A stretch of DNA of 64,000 bases from Candidatus Saccharimonadota bacterium (lineage in GTDB: Bacteria > Patescibacteriota > Saccharimonadia > Saccharimonadales > Saccharimonadaceae), in assembly GCA_030445245.1 (NCBI GenBank), contig JAUCSD010000001.1:626671-690670 (forward strand), in the 5' to 3' direction. A program made the translations under genes and the position numbers. Position 1 is the stretch's first letter. The number at the start of each line of letters is the position of its first letter. Below, in pieces: positions 25,177 through 33,622 of the stretch. Under the pieces are notes generated by a model, which made no database searches, was not told the DNA's origin, and was given only the letters and a program-made list of their open reading frames with translations.

Positions 25177-26340
25177 ATGAAAATTGCAATGATGGTACGT
25201 GCTTACCTTGTTTCACCCGTGTCTAATGATATCGCCTACTCACCAACCGGTGTCGCCGTAGCGATCGCCGAAGGTCTCGCAAAGCGCGGCCATGAAGTAA
25301 CTTTTTTTGGTCCAGAAGGTACTAAGCTTGAGACTACCGTCGAGACTTGCAATGTTCGACCACTCGCAACAACCGCGAATCAATTGTTCGACATGGTAAA
25401 TGTCACCGATCTTTTTAAGGATTACATACCAAGTCTTTACGACCAGTACATGACACGCATCATGTTTGAACGGGCGCGGGCTGGTGAGTTTGACGTCCTA
25501 TTTTTTCACCACCCTGAATCTGCAGCGCCATATGCACGGCTTTATCCAGACGTACCTGTCGTATACACTCTCCACGATTATCTCGATTCAACACGTCGTC
25601 AGATCATGGAGATGCATACCTCACCAAACCAGCACTTTGTATCGATCTCTAATAGCCAACGTCGTGATGCACCAGACCTGAAATATGCAGGGACCGTTTA
25701 TAACGGTATCGACACTGATGCCTTCGCGTTTAGTGACAGCCATGAAGATTACTTAATGTTTGCTGGCCGTATCGTTCCCGAAAAGGGGCTCAAAGAAGCC
25801 GTTCAAGTTGCCTTGCAAACTGGCAAACGCCTCCTCATAGCGGGTAGCACACTCCCTACTTCACAGTGGTATTTCGATGAATACGTTAAGCCGTTCCTGA
25901 GTGATAAGATCCTTTATCTTGGCATGATGGATCGTGACCAAATGGCTAGATACTACCAAAAAGCACTGGCGCTCCTTGTCCCTATTCAATGGGAAGAACC
26001 CTTCGGTCTGACTATGGCTGAAGCTATGGCCTGTGGAACACCGATTATCGCTTTCCGTCGCGGCTCCGTGCCTGAAGTGGTTGACGATACCAAAACCGGC
26101 TTTATTGTCGATAACACTTCTTCAATGATTGAAGCAGTTGAAAAAATTGATTCGATCAGCCGTAAGCAATGTCGTAAACACGTCGAAAACAACTTCTCTT
26201 TGACCCAGATGATCGACGGCTACGAAAAAGTACTGGCAAGTATCATTACGCCAGCCTCACCTGTTCGCGCTGAAACAAAGAAGATTATCCGAGGCCTAAA
26301 AAAGCTTTCAGGTAAACTACTCGTCAATAATCCCCGCTAA
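25177..26340 (+). CDS. glycosyltransferase family 4 protein
   Basis: A 387-residue GT-B enzyme. The N-terminal domain contains SPTGVAVAIAEGLAKRGHEV and VYTLHDYLD; the donor-binding domain contains MFAGRIVPEKGLKEAVQVAL and EEPFGLTMAEAMACGTPIIA, the GT4 EX7E motif, and GSVPEVV. Transfers a sugar from an NDP or NMP donor to an unknown acceptor. TATAAT at about 25141 leads to a short leader. Its 3' end overlaps the trehalase gene by 4 bp (convergent). Confidence 0.9.
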   Translation: MKIAMMVRAYLVSPVSNDIAYSPTGVAVAIAEGLAKRGHEVTFFGPEGTKLETTVETCNVRPLATTANQLFDMVNVTDLFKDYIPSLYDQYMTRIMFERARAGEFDVLFFHHPESAAPYARLYPDVPVVYTLHDYLDSTRRQIMEMHTSPNQHFVSISNSQRRDAPDLKYAGTVYNGIDTDAFAFSDSHEDYLMFAGRIVPEKGLKEAVQVALQTGKRLLIAGSTLPTSQWYFDEYVKPFLSDKILYLGMMDRDQMARYYQKALALLVPIQWEEPFGLTMAEAMACGTPIIAFRRGSVPEVVDDTKTGFIVDNTSSMIEAVEKIDSISRKQCRKHVENNFSLTQMIDGYEKVLASIITPASPVRAETKKIIRGLKKLSGKLLVNNPR

Positions 26341-27944
26341 AGACGAGGATATAGATTTGCGACGCGACCGTCGTTTTCAGCTAACAATGCCGCGAGTACA
26401 CCATTAGTCCAGCCGAAGCCGTCTTGCAGTGGGTATTCACCGCCACCACCAACGTTACCGACCTTAACCACATCGTATTTTTCAACCATCTTGCCCTTTT
26501 GAGAGAAGAGCTGAATGTTCGTTTCGATCCAGCGCTGACGAATCGTCTCAGCAAGTTGGTGATGACCATAGTTGCGTAGTCCTTCAATGACAATCAGCTG
26601 CAAGGGTGCCCAACCATTTGGAGCATCCCATTGCTGACCAGTCTCTTCAAGTGTCGTGATAAGTCCACCATCTTTGAGGAAGTCTTTCTCAATACGAAAC
26701 GCTACAGCTGCAGCTTGTTTGGTAGTTGCAATCCTTGCATACAACGGAAAGACTCCGGCAAGCGTAAGCCGGCTCGTCTGCTTTTGTTTATGGAAGTTAT
26801 AATCCATAAAGAAACCTTCTTTTTCATTCCAGCAGTATTCTTGAATTCCACGAACGCGTGCATCCGCAGCTGCTTGAAACTTGCGTGCAAGGAGTGGCTG
26901 ACGCAAGATCCGATACGCTTCAGCGATAGTCTCTTCAAGTTGATACAGCAGACAGTTAAGATCTATTGGAATAACATCGGCGGTATGGATTGTTCGGATA
27001 TCATTTGGATCTTCAAACCAACGTGAGCTAAAATCCCAGCCAGATTCAGCAGCAGCTCGTAGGTGTAAATAGAGGCGGTCTGGCTGTCGGTCTGGTGCAC
27101 CATCAGCTGTTTCCATGTCCTCACGAAGCGATTCGGGACGCGGCGTAGTCTTATTATCGTAGTAACGATTGAGCAGAATGCCGTTAGGCATTTCAGCCAC
27201 TCGCGCAAAAGCCCGGTTCTCACGCTTGTCGAGAGACTTACGACCCTTCATCCAGAAGCGGTATTCGAGAAGCATGTACGGCAGATATTCAACGAATGTA
27301 CGAGTACGACCCTTGTGACGAGCAAGTAATTTTACCATATGCGAAAAGAATGGAGGCTGTGAACGACTTAGGAAGTATGTTCGGTTTGCCGTAGGAATAA
27401 AACCGAATTTACGAATCATATAGGTATAGTTCTTGACCATACCTTCAATCATGTCCCAGCGGTTATCTGAGGCAAGACCAAGCATAATGAAGTAGCTGTC
27501 CCAGTAGAACTGCTCGCTAAAACGACCACCGGGTACTACATAGGCATATGGCAATGCAATAAGAGAGCCGCGATCACGACGGTTTTTACGTTCGAGTACG
27601 TGCCACAACTCGGCAATATGTTGACGAGGAGACATCTCACTATTAGTATGGTAGGCCGTTTCATAACCACCAAACTCATAAAAATGACGTGACACAAAGT
27701 CGCGTAAATCAAAATTAGGATCTTCCTTAGCAACGATGTATTCTTGCTGGATTTGCTTCATACGACGACGAGGCACAAGATCGACAAACGTTTTGCCATC
27801 ACCATACACTCGCCTGTTTTGAACATCCTCGAATAATTGCCCTAACGCCTCGTCTGGACTCTTTGAAGTTGGCAATAGGCCGCCAGTTGTAACAACGAAT
27901 GTTGATTTAAGTTTATTTTCGCCTGGAAGTTTCGGTATTTTCAT
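26337..27944 (-). CDS. trehalase, GH37
   Basis: Hydrolyses alpha,alpha-trehalose to two glucoses. Both trehalase signatures are present: PGGRFSEQFYWDSYF (about residue 140) and QWDAPNGWAPLQ (about residue 455). The GGGGEYPLQDGFGWTNGV near the C-terminus completes the (alpha/alpha)6-barrel family pattern, and ESGWDFSSRWF carries the conserved catalytic Asp. No signal peptide is seen, so it acts in the cytoplasm, unlike periplasmic TreA. Confidence 0.9.
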   Translation of the reverse strand: MKIPKLPGENKLKSTFVVTTGGLLPTSKSPDEALGQLFEDVQNRRVYGDGKTFVDLVPRRRMKQIQQEYIVAKEDPNFDLRDFVSRHFYEFGGYETAYHTNSEMSPRQHIAELWHVLERKNRRDRGSLIALPYAYVVPGGRFSEQFYWDSYFIMLGLASDNRWDMIEGMVKNYTYMIRKFGFIPTANRTYFLSRSQPPFFSHMVKLLARHKGRTRTFVEYLPYMLLEYRFWMKGRKSLDKRENRAFARVAEMPNGILLNRYYDNKTTPRPESLREDMETADGAPDRQPDRLYLHLRAAAESGWDFSSRWFEDPNDIRTIHTADVIPIDLNCLLYQLEETIAEAYRILRQPLLARKFQAAADARVRGIQEYCWNEKEGFFMDYNFHKQKQTSRLTLAGVFPLYARIATTKQAAAVAFRIEKDFLKDGGLITTLEETGQQWDAPNGWAPLQLIVIEGLRNYGHHQLAETIRQRWIETNIQLFSQKGKMVEKYDVVKVGNVGGGGEYPLQDGFGWTNGVLAALLAENDGRVANLYPRL

Positions 27945-28037
27945 ATGATAGTGTCTTTTGTTATGTAGTTAGTATAGTGCTTACGCATACGATAAGCAAT
28001 GGCGCCCAGAGGTAAGATGCTGTAATTAACGCAATAG

Positions 28038-28070
28038 AAAACTGGCCCGGGTCATACCCGAGCCAGTTTT
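28038..28070. terminator. terminator downstream of typA
   Basis: AACTGGC-C-CGGGT...ACCCG-A-GCCAGTT forms a strong hairpin with T/A tracts on both sides; on the minus strand it follows typA by about 20 bp. Confidence 0.75.
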
Positions 28071-28088
28071 AGCCTGCTGAACCCGAGC

Positions 28089-29912
28089 CTAGTGCTTATT
28101 AGCACGTTTACGGAGGTTTGGATCAAGGAAACGTTTACGAAGACGAAGTGACTTAGGAGTTACCTCAAGTAGTTCATCATCTTCGATAAAGTCGATACTC
28201 TGCTCAAGTGAAAGATCAGTAAACGGAGTTAACTGAATTGTTCCATCACTTGAAGATGTACGCATGTTCGTAAGTTGCTTACCACGACATACGTTGACAT
28301 CAAGATCATCACCACGAGTGTTCTGACCAACAATCATACCTTGATATACCGTTGTGCCCGGACCAACGAAGAGGGTGCCTCGTGATGCTGCGTTATCAAG
28401 TGCATAGGCAGTTGTTGAGCCAGCTTCAGTTGCCATAAGCGCACCAGTACGAGTCTTTTGAAGACGAGCACCAAGAGGTTGGTAGCCGTGCGGCAAACTA
28501 TTCATGATGATCGTACCTTTAGTCGCCGTAAGAAGAAGGTTACGTAGACCAATCATAGCGCGTGTTGGCAGAACGTAGGTGCTACGAGACGTACCACTAC
28601 TGGTCTGTTCTTGTTTAACCATAGCAGCTCGGCGGGTACCCAGTTCTTGGCTGACGGCACCTAGGAATTCTGGAGCAACTTCAACAAGCAATTCTTCAAC
28701 TGGTTCTTTCGTAACGCCGTCTTCTTCGATCGTTACCACCTGTGGGCGACCGACTTCAAATTCAAAACCTTCACGACGAAGTGTTTCAATAAGGACTGAA
28801 AGGTGAAGTTCACCACGACCAGATACAACAAAACCAATATTTTCGTCTCGTACTCGAAGGCTCACGTTTGTCTCAAGTTCTCGCTTAAGACGATCGCCAA
28901 TTTGACGAGAGGTGTTAAATTCACCTTCTTTACCCTTGAGTGGGCTTGTGTTTGGGCCAAGATACATACTTAGCGTCGGTGCTTCTATGTCAATCACAGG
29001 CAAAGCCTCTGGGTTTTCTTTGTCAGCAATCGTCTCACCGATGTGTGCGTCAGCAATACCAGTAATCGCGATAATGTCACCGGCAATAGCACTATCAACC
29101 TCTTCGCGAGCAAGGCCACGGTAACCAAATACTTTATCAATCTTACCGCTGACCAATGAGCCATCGCGCTTCATGAGAACGACCTGTTGATTTTTAGCCA
29201 CGTTTCCGCGGGTAATACGGCCAATGGCGTACTTACCAAGGAATGAGTCGTACTGAAGAGAAGTAACAAGCAATTGTAGCGGTTTGTTAGGATCAACTGT
29301 TGGCGCTGGGATGTCATTTACGATAGCATCGAAGATGATTGAAAGGTCAGCATGCTCAGATGGGTTATCTGGGAGTTCTTTCCATGCCTTACCTTCACGA
29401 CCAATCGCAAAGTACACTGGGTAGTGTAGTTGTGAATCGTCGACCGCAAGTTCTAGGAAGAGATCAGAGATTTCATCGATTACCTCATCGATGCGACGAG
29501 ATGGCTTGTCAATTTTGTTAATGATAACAACTGGCTTAAGACCAAGCTCAAGAGCCTTTGATAGCACGAACTTAGTCTGGGGCATTGGACCTTCTTGTGC
29601 GTCAACGATAAGAAGGACGCCATCAGCCATGTTGAGCGTACGTTCAACCTCACCACTAAAGTCAGCGTGACCTGGCGTATCAATAATGTTGATTTTATAA
29701 TCATCGTGATAAATCGATGTTTGCTTAGCGGTAATTGTGATACCACGTTCATGTTCTTGGTCACCACTATCCATAATAAGATCCTGGCTCATTTCAGCCT
29801 GGTTATCACGGAAGGTGTTGCTCTGCTTGAGCAACCCATCAACCAAAGTAGTCTTACCATGGTCCACGTGGGCAATAATTGCAATGTTGCGAATGTGTTT
29901 TTGGTCTATCAT
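28089..29912 (-). CDS. typA: translational GTPase TypA/BipA
   Basis: A ribosome-binding GTPase of 607 residues, the full family length. G1 is AHVDHGKTTLVD, G2 RGITI, G3 DTPGHADF, G4 NKIDK. Then come the beta-barrel domain II (LQYDSFLGKYAIGRITRG), EF-G-like domains and the BipA-specific C-terminal domain (TNMRTSSSDGTIQLTP). The start follows a leader with AGAGGAG. Needed for ribosome assembly and stress adaptation in other bacteria (family knowledge). Confidence 0.96.
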   Translation of the reverse strand: MIDQKHIRNIAIIAHVDHGKTTLVDGLLKQSNTFRDNQAEMSQDLIMDSGDQEHERGITITAKQTSIYHDDYKINIIDTPGHADFSGEVERTLNMADGVLLIVDAQEGPMPQTKFVLSKALELGLKPVVIINKIDKPSRRIDEVIDEISDLFLELAVDDSQLHYPVYFAIGREGKAWKELPDNPSEHADLSIIFDAIVNDIPAPTVDPNKPLQLLVTSLQYDSFLGKYAIGRITRGNVAKNQQVVLMKRDGSLVSGKIDKVFGYRGLAREEVDSAIAGDIIAITGIADAHIGETIADKENPEALPVIDIEAPTLSMYLGPNTSPLKGKEGEFNTSRQIGDRLKRELETNVSLRVRDENIGFVVSGRGELHLSVLIETLRREGFEFEVGRPQVVTIEEDGVTKEPVEELLVEVAPEFLGAVSQELGTRRAAMVKQEQTSSGTSRSTYVLPTRAMIGLRNLLLTATKGTIIMNSLPHGYQPLGARLQKTRTGALMATEAGSTTAYALDNAASRGTLFVGPGTTVYQGMIVGQNTRGDDLDVNVCRGKQLTNMRTSSSDGTIQLTPFTDLSLEQSIDFIEDDELLEVTPKSLRLRKRFLDPNLRKRANKH

Positions 29913-30087
29913 AAAAAATAATGCCCTTTATAGGCACTCCTCTGATTTAATTATAGCATATTTGATGTAAAAATAATAGTATCTACGGTGTACGAATTAT
30001 ACATATAGTATGTGTACAAATTCTAGAATAAGTGTTAAAATAAGTTGTCGAGATTCGGCTTAGCATACTAGTACGGAAGGTAAGGCT

Positions 30088-30618
30088 ATGCATGGTTTGA
30101 ATGATGTCATCCTTGCGGCCCCACCACACCTCTTCAAGGCTGTGGTGGTACCCCCCTGGATGACGCAGTTCGGTCTGGCGCTACTCGGCGTCGTCCTGTT
30201 CGACATGTGGGCGGATAAAATCCCGGGGGTCAAGGGGATCAACCGGCTCCCGCAGATCCTCACGCTGATCATGACGGCAACTGCAGTTTCAACGCTGCAG
30301 GACACCAAATTGATCGGCAGCCTGTCGCACAGGCTGGCGGAGCTGGCGGATAAACTGGGAGGTGCCCTGAGCGCCACCTGGAATATCACTGGCATCGTCG
30401 TCGCCGGCATCGTCGCCTTCATCTTCGCGCTCAAATACATGAACTCGGAGAAACTGTTCTGGGACGGCCTGATTTTTGGGCTGGTCATGACGGTGGCGGC
30501 GACACTCGTGCCATGGATCGGCAACGCTCTCGAGGTCTGGAGATACTCGATGCTCACGGGCATCACCAACATCTTCGTGATCATCGCCGGATGGATGGCG
30601 GATCGAACGATCTCGTAA
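30088..30618 (+). CDS. GC-rich multi-TM membrane protein of unknown function
   Basis: A 176-residue protein with about four hydrophobic segments (near 24-42, 55-67, 98-116 and 128-145, plus a C-terminal one). GGAAGGTAAGG precedes ATG 30088. The gene has about 60% G+C (36 of 60 bases in 30181-30240), clearly above the surrounding genes, and a 19-bp perfect hairpin follows it. No family recognised; likely acquired from elsewhere. Confidence 0.7.
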   Translation: MHGLNDVILAAPPHLFKAVVVPPWMTQFGLALLGVVLFDMWADKIPGVKGINRLPQILTLIMTATAVSTLQDTKLIGSLSHRLAELADKLGGALSATWNITGIVVAGIVAFIFALKYMNSEKLFWDGLIFGLVMTVAATLVPWIGNALEVWRYSMLTGITNIFVIIAGWMADRTIS

Positions 30619-30622
30619 CAAC

Positions 30623-30666
30623 CCTGTTCACCGTGAGCTCCGAGACAGGAGCTCACGGTGAACAGG
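30623..30666 (+). terminator. long perfect hairpin after the GC-rich membrane gene
   Basis: CCTGTTCACCGTGAGCTCC (30623-30641) pairs perfectly with 30648-30666; the loop is GAGACA. There is no U-tract, so it may stall or protect the 3' end rather than act as a standard intrinsic terminator. Confidence 0.7.
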
Positions 30667-30724
30667 TAAGAACCTTTTAGAAAGCGGCCCGAGCAGGGCT
30701 ATTTTATTTTGCGTCTATTTCCAT

Positions 30725-31162
30725 CTAAAGAATAGGCGTCGGTGACTCTAGGAGAGTAGAAAGTATAGCCTTTAGCTGTTGTAACTGCTCAGAGCTAAGT
30801 CGTTGATATTCCGGAAGTTGATATTCTGATAAAGCACCGAGGATTTGATATCGTATCTTTTCTCCCTCAGCCGTGAGTGTAATCATCTTAACGCGACGAT
30901 CTTCTGGCTTCTCCTCGCGAACAATATACCCCTGACTTAGCAGGCGATCGACGATACCTGTTACATTTGAGGCATCACACGAGAGTGCGCATGAGATAGT
31001 GTTCATTGGAATCGGCTTTTTAGGATTCATAATACAAAGGGTATAAAGTTGCATAACGGTAAGATCATGTTGCTCACTAAGACGCATAAGACCATGCTTC
31101 GCTCGGAATACTACCTGCAGCAACATCCAGTACACATTATCGTTAAGGCCTGCGTTATTCAT
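30725..31162 (-). CDS. MarR family transcriptional regulator 1
   Basis: A 145-residue winged-helix protein; DASNVTGIVDRLLSQGYIVR is the recognition helix and EEKPEDRRVKMITLTAEGEK is the MarR wing. It is divergent from the DHA2 drug exporter at 31267, which it presumably represses. Promoter TTGCAA-16-TAAAAT with the -10 (31169-31174) 6 nt before ATG; no Shine-Dalgarno sequence. Confidence 0.9.
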   Translation of the reverse strand: MNNAGLNDNVYWMLLQVVFRAKHGLMRLSEQHDLTVMQLYTLCIMNPKKPIPMNTISCALSCDASNVTGIVDRLLSQGYIVREEKPEDRRVKMITLTAEGEKIRYQILGALSEYQLPEYQRLSSEQLQQLKAILSTLLESPTPIL

Positions 31163-31201
31163 ATTTACATTTTACCTTATTTTTTTTATTTTGCAAATTA
31201 C

Positions 31202-31237
31202 TTGACTTGTTCAACCATATAGATTTAATATAGTTGA
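31202..31237 (+). promoter_or_regulatory. MFS-1 promoter with overlapping MarR operator
   Basis: TTGACT (31202-31207), a spacer of about 17 bp and TTAATA (31225-31230). A near-perfect 10-bp inverted repeat, TCAACCATAT (31211-31220) and ATATAGTTGA (31228-31237), with one mismatch, covers the -10. Confidence 0.6.
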
Positions 31238-31266
31238 TGTTATAAAGTATTCTATGAAAGGAATCA

Positions 31267-32697
31267 ATGAAACAACATTCCAAATGGATCATACTGGCTC
31301 TTCTGGCTTTAGCTCAGTTTATGGTCGTACTCGACACTTCAGTGGCTAACGTCGCACTCCCAGCTATTCAAAAAGCACTGGGATTTGATACAAGCGCCCT
31401 GCAGTGGATCATTACCGCATACGCATTAACCTTCGGAGGCTTTCTGCTTCTTGGCGGCCGTGCAGCCGACCTATTCGGTCGTCGGCGCGTACTGCTCACA
31501 GGTATTGCCGGATTTACTATCACCTCACTCCTGATTGGTATCGCTCAATCACCTGTGGAGATTATTGCTTTTCGTGCCCTACAGGGTATGATGGCTGCGC
31601 TTATGTCACCAAGTGCACTGTCTATCGTGCTGACAACATTTCGTGAGGGTAAGGCGCGCAACACGGCCATTGGCATCTGGACGACGGTCGCCGCAGGTGG
31701 AGCAGCTACGGGACTTCTCGTCGGTGGACTTTTGACCCAGTACCTTAACTGGCGTTGGAACTTCTTCATCAACATTCCTGTTGGTATCCTCACGATAATC
31801 GGTATCGTGCGATTCGTTCCAAAGCATGAATCGACCGCATCACATCGTCATCTTGACCTTCCGGGAGCCGCACTTGTAACTGCTGGTCTTATGACTTCCG
31901 TCTATGCGCTTACCGAGGCACCGAAATGGGGTTGGCTAAGTACTAACACGCTCGGACTCCTAGCAATTGCCGTCACCCTCCTCGTTCTATTCTTGCGCAA
32001 CGAATCACGCGCTTCTCACCCATTAGTACCACTTTCAATCTTTAAGATTCGTAACGTTTCAGGAGCTAACGCACTTGTCATGCCTCTTATGGCCGGCATG
32101 CTCGGTATGTTCTTCCTTTTGTCTCTCTATGTTTCAACAGCTATGAAATATACTCCCGTAGAGACTGGGCTTAGCTTCCTACCGTTCCCTATTGTTCTTG
32201 CGATTGTCTCGAATATCGTCCCACGTTTTATCATTCCTAAGCTTGGATTCAAGCGTATCCTCGTTGTCGGAACACTACTTGTGAGCCTCGGCCTTATCTG
32301 GCTTAGCCAACTGACGCTCACGAGCAGCTACGTCGTAGGTATACTTCCCGCCATCCTGCTTATATCTGCCGGCATGGGACTCAGCTTCGTATCTGTGACT
32401 ATTGCCGCAACTTCAGGCGTACCGTCGCATGAGGCTGGTCTTGCATCAGGACTCCTTAATACTTCCCAGCAAATGGGCGGCGCCCTCGGACTTGCTGTTT
32501 TATCAGGTGTTGCCACATCATTCGCTGAGTCGAGTAAGGAGAGTAGCCCTGTTGCAGCACTACTTAGAGGCGACAAGGCGGCATTTGCTGCAGCAAGCAT
32601 CATTACGCTCGTAGCAATGGCCGTAGCGATAGTGGTGGTTCGCGACAAGAAACGACCAGATCAAAATAAAATAAGCGAGCCTGTCGTTGCTCACTAG
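31267..32697 (+). CDS. MFS transporter, DHA2 (EmrB/QacA-type) 1
   Basis: A 476-residue drug:H+ antiporter with about 14 transmembrane helices. MVVLDTSVANVALPAIQ is motif D1, LGGRAADLFGRRRV is motif A, and the motif C region is around IGIWTTVAAGGAATGLLVGG with WRWNFFINIPVG. The AAAGGA Shine-Dalgarno sequence precedes ATG. Divergent from MarR 1. Confidence 0.93.
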   Translation: MKQHSKWIILALLALAQFMVVLDTSVANVALPAIQKALGFDTSALQWIITAYALTFGGFLLLGGRAADLFGRRRVLLTGIAGFTITSLLIGIAQSPVEIIAFRALQGMMAALMSPSALSIVLTTFREGKARNTAIGIWTTVAAGGAATGLLVGGLLTQYLNWRWNFFINIPVGILTIIGIVRFVPKHESTASHRHLDLPGAALVTAGLMTSVYALTEAPKWGWLSTNTLGLLAIAVTLLVLFLRNESRASHPLVPLSIFKIRNVSGANALVMPLMAGMLGMFFLLSLYVSTAMKYTPVETGLSFLPFPIVLAIVSNIVPRFIIPKLGFKRILVVGTLLVSLGLIWLSQLTLTSSYVVGILPAILLISAGMGLSFVSVTIAATSGVPSHEAGLASGLLNTSQQMGGALGLAVLSGVATSFAESSKESSPVAALLRGDKAAFAAASIITLVAMAVAIVVVRDKKRPDQNKISEPVVAH

Positions 32698-32716
32698 ATA
32701 AAGATTCCTGTACATA

Positions 32717-32749
32717 AAAATAGCACACTGCATATGGTGTGCTATTTTA
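32717..32749 (+). terminator. terminator after MFS 1
   Basis: A perfect 12-bp stem AAAATAGCACAC / GTGTGCTATTTT followed by AGT, 20 bp after the stop codon. Confidence 0.75.
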
Positions 32750-32775
32750 GTATCTATTTAAAAAAATGTCGTATG

Positions 32776-32852
32776 TGGTGGAGCATATCGGATTCGAACC
32801 GATGACCTCTTCCATGCCATGGAAGCGCGCTAGCCAACTGTGCCAATGCCCC
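32776..32852 (-). tRNA. tRNA-Ala(GGC)
   Basis: Acceptor GGGGCAT/ATGCTCC, anticodon stem CTTCC/GGAAG with loop ATGGCAT (anticodon GGC), T arm with GGTTCGAATCC, encoded CCA (32776-32778). Confidence 0.92.
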
Positions 32853-32865
32853 AAACTCCTGGTTA

Positions 32866-32997
32866 TTGTAACAAAAGCTCGCCCCTATTCCTAGAGGCGA
32901 GCTTCATTTTTCAGCTGCTACGCGCCCACCCGGGGCACGGTTTTGTTTTCAAACTGTTTGTTTTATACCAAGAGGCTGCCCCTTGGCGTACCAGCTT
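32866..32997 (-). ncRNA. candidate structured small RNA
   Basis: The predicted transcript starts near 32997, 7-8 nt after CATAAT, and ends in an intrinsic terminator (AAGCTCGCC / GGCGAGCTT, then TTTTGTT). A closing helix pairs its 5' end AGCTG-G-TAC with GTA-G-CAGCT. Inside are the hairpins CCAAGGGG-CAG-CCTCTTGG and CGTGCCC-CGGGT-GGGCGCG. GGGGCA in the first hairpin can also pair with TGCCCC in the second. No open frame fits. It carries no motif of 4.5S/SRP, tmRNA or RNase P RNA that I can see. The transcript reads toward tRNA-Ala. Confidence 0.55.
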
Positions 32998-33004
32998 AAA
33001 GACT

Positions 33005-33033
33005 ATTATGCACCGTTATCAAAAAATGTACAA
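33005..33033 (-). promoter_or_regulatory. promoter of the candidate small RNA
   Basis: TTGTAC (33028-33033), a 17-bp spacer and CATAAT (33005-33010) on the minus strand. Confidence 0.55.
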
Positions 33034-33226
33034 GCTTATGCTAGTAGTTTTATACAAAACATGCTTAAATAATACATGTTCAGAAGCACACGCGTATTAA
33101 TGGCAAAAGGCGGGCGCTTACCTCTTACAAGGTAAACTCTCTTCTTCGCACACATCGCAATAAGCACAAGCGGTCGATCTGACGATAATTAGAATCAGAT
33201 ATAAGAAGAAAAGAGTACCTACAATT

Positions 33227-33571
33227 ATGGCACAACAAAATCTATTCATTGGTAGCCTTGCTTACAGCACTACTGATGACACACTTAAAGCATTTTTCGA
33301 ACAAATCGGTGAAGTTGAAAGCGCACGTGTAATCACTGACCGCGACAGCGGCCGTTCAAAGGGCTTCGGCTTTGTTGAATACAAAAACGAAGCAGACAAC
33401 CAAAAAGCTGTTGATCAGCTTGATGGCAAAGAACTTGATGGTCGCGCAATCAGCGTTGGCCTAGCTCGTCCAAAAGAAGACCGACCTCGTCGTGACTTCG
33501 GCGGCAGCAACGACCGTGGTGGTGACCGTGGTGGTAACGGTGGTGGTTCATTCCGTCAGCGTAGCTGGTAG
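33227..33571 (+). CDS. RNA-binding protein with one RRM and a Gly-rich tail
   Basis: A 114-residue protein with RNP2 LFIGSLAY and RNP1 SKGFGFVEY (the aromatic RNA-contact residues are intact), followed by a tail of about 30 residues rich in Arg, Gly and Asp. The family binds single-stranded RNA and is common in bacteria as cold-shock or RNA-chaperone proteins. The upstream 100 nt form an untranslated leader with a TTACCT/AGGTAA hairpin. A 16-bp terminator follows. Confidence 0.93.
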   Translation: MAQQNLFIGSLAYSTTDDTLKAFFEQIGEVESARVITDRDSGRSKGFGFVEYKNEADNQKAVDQLDGKELDGRAISVGLARPKEDRPRRDFGGSNDRGGDRGGNGGGSFRQRSW

Positions 33572-33585
33572 TTTCTACCGTTCAC

Positions 33586-33622
33586 AATAAAATACCTCGT
33601 CCTAGCGACGAGGTATTTTATT
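33586..33622. terminator. bidirectional terminator between the RRM and ABC exporter genes
   Basis: A perfect 16-bp stem, 33586-33601 with 33607-33622, loop CTAGC. A/T-rich arms give U-tracts in both directions, and it overlaps the stop codon of the convergent ABC gene. Confidence 0.85.
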
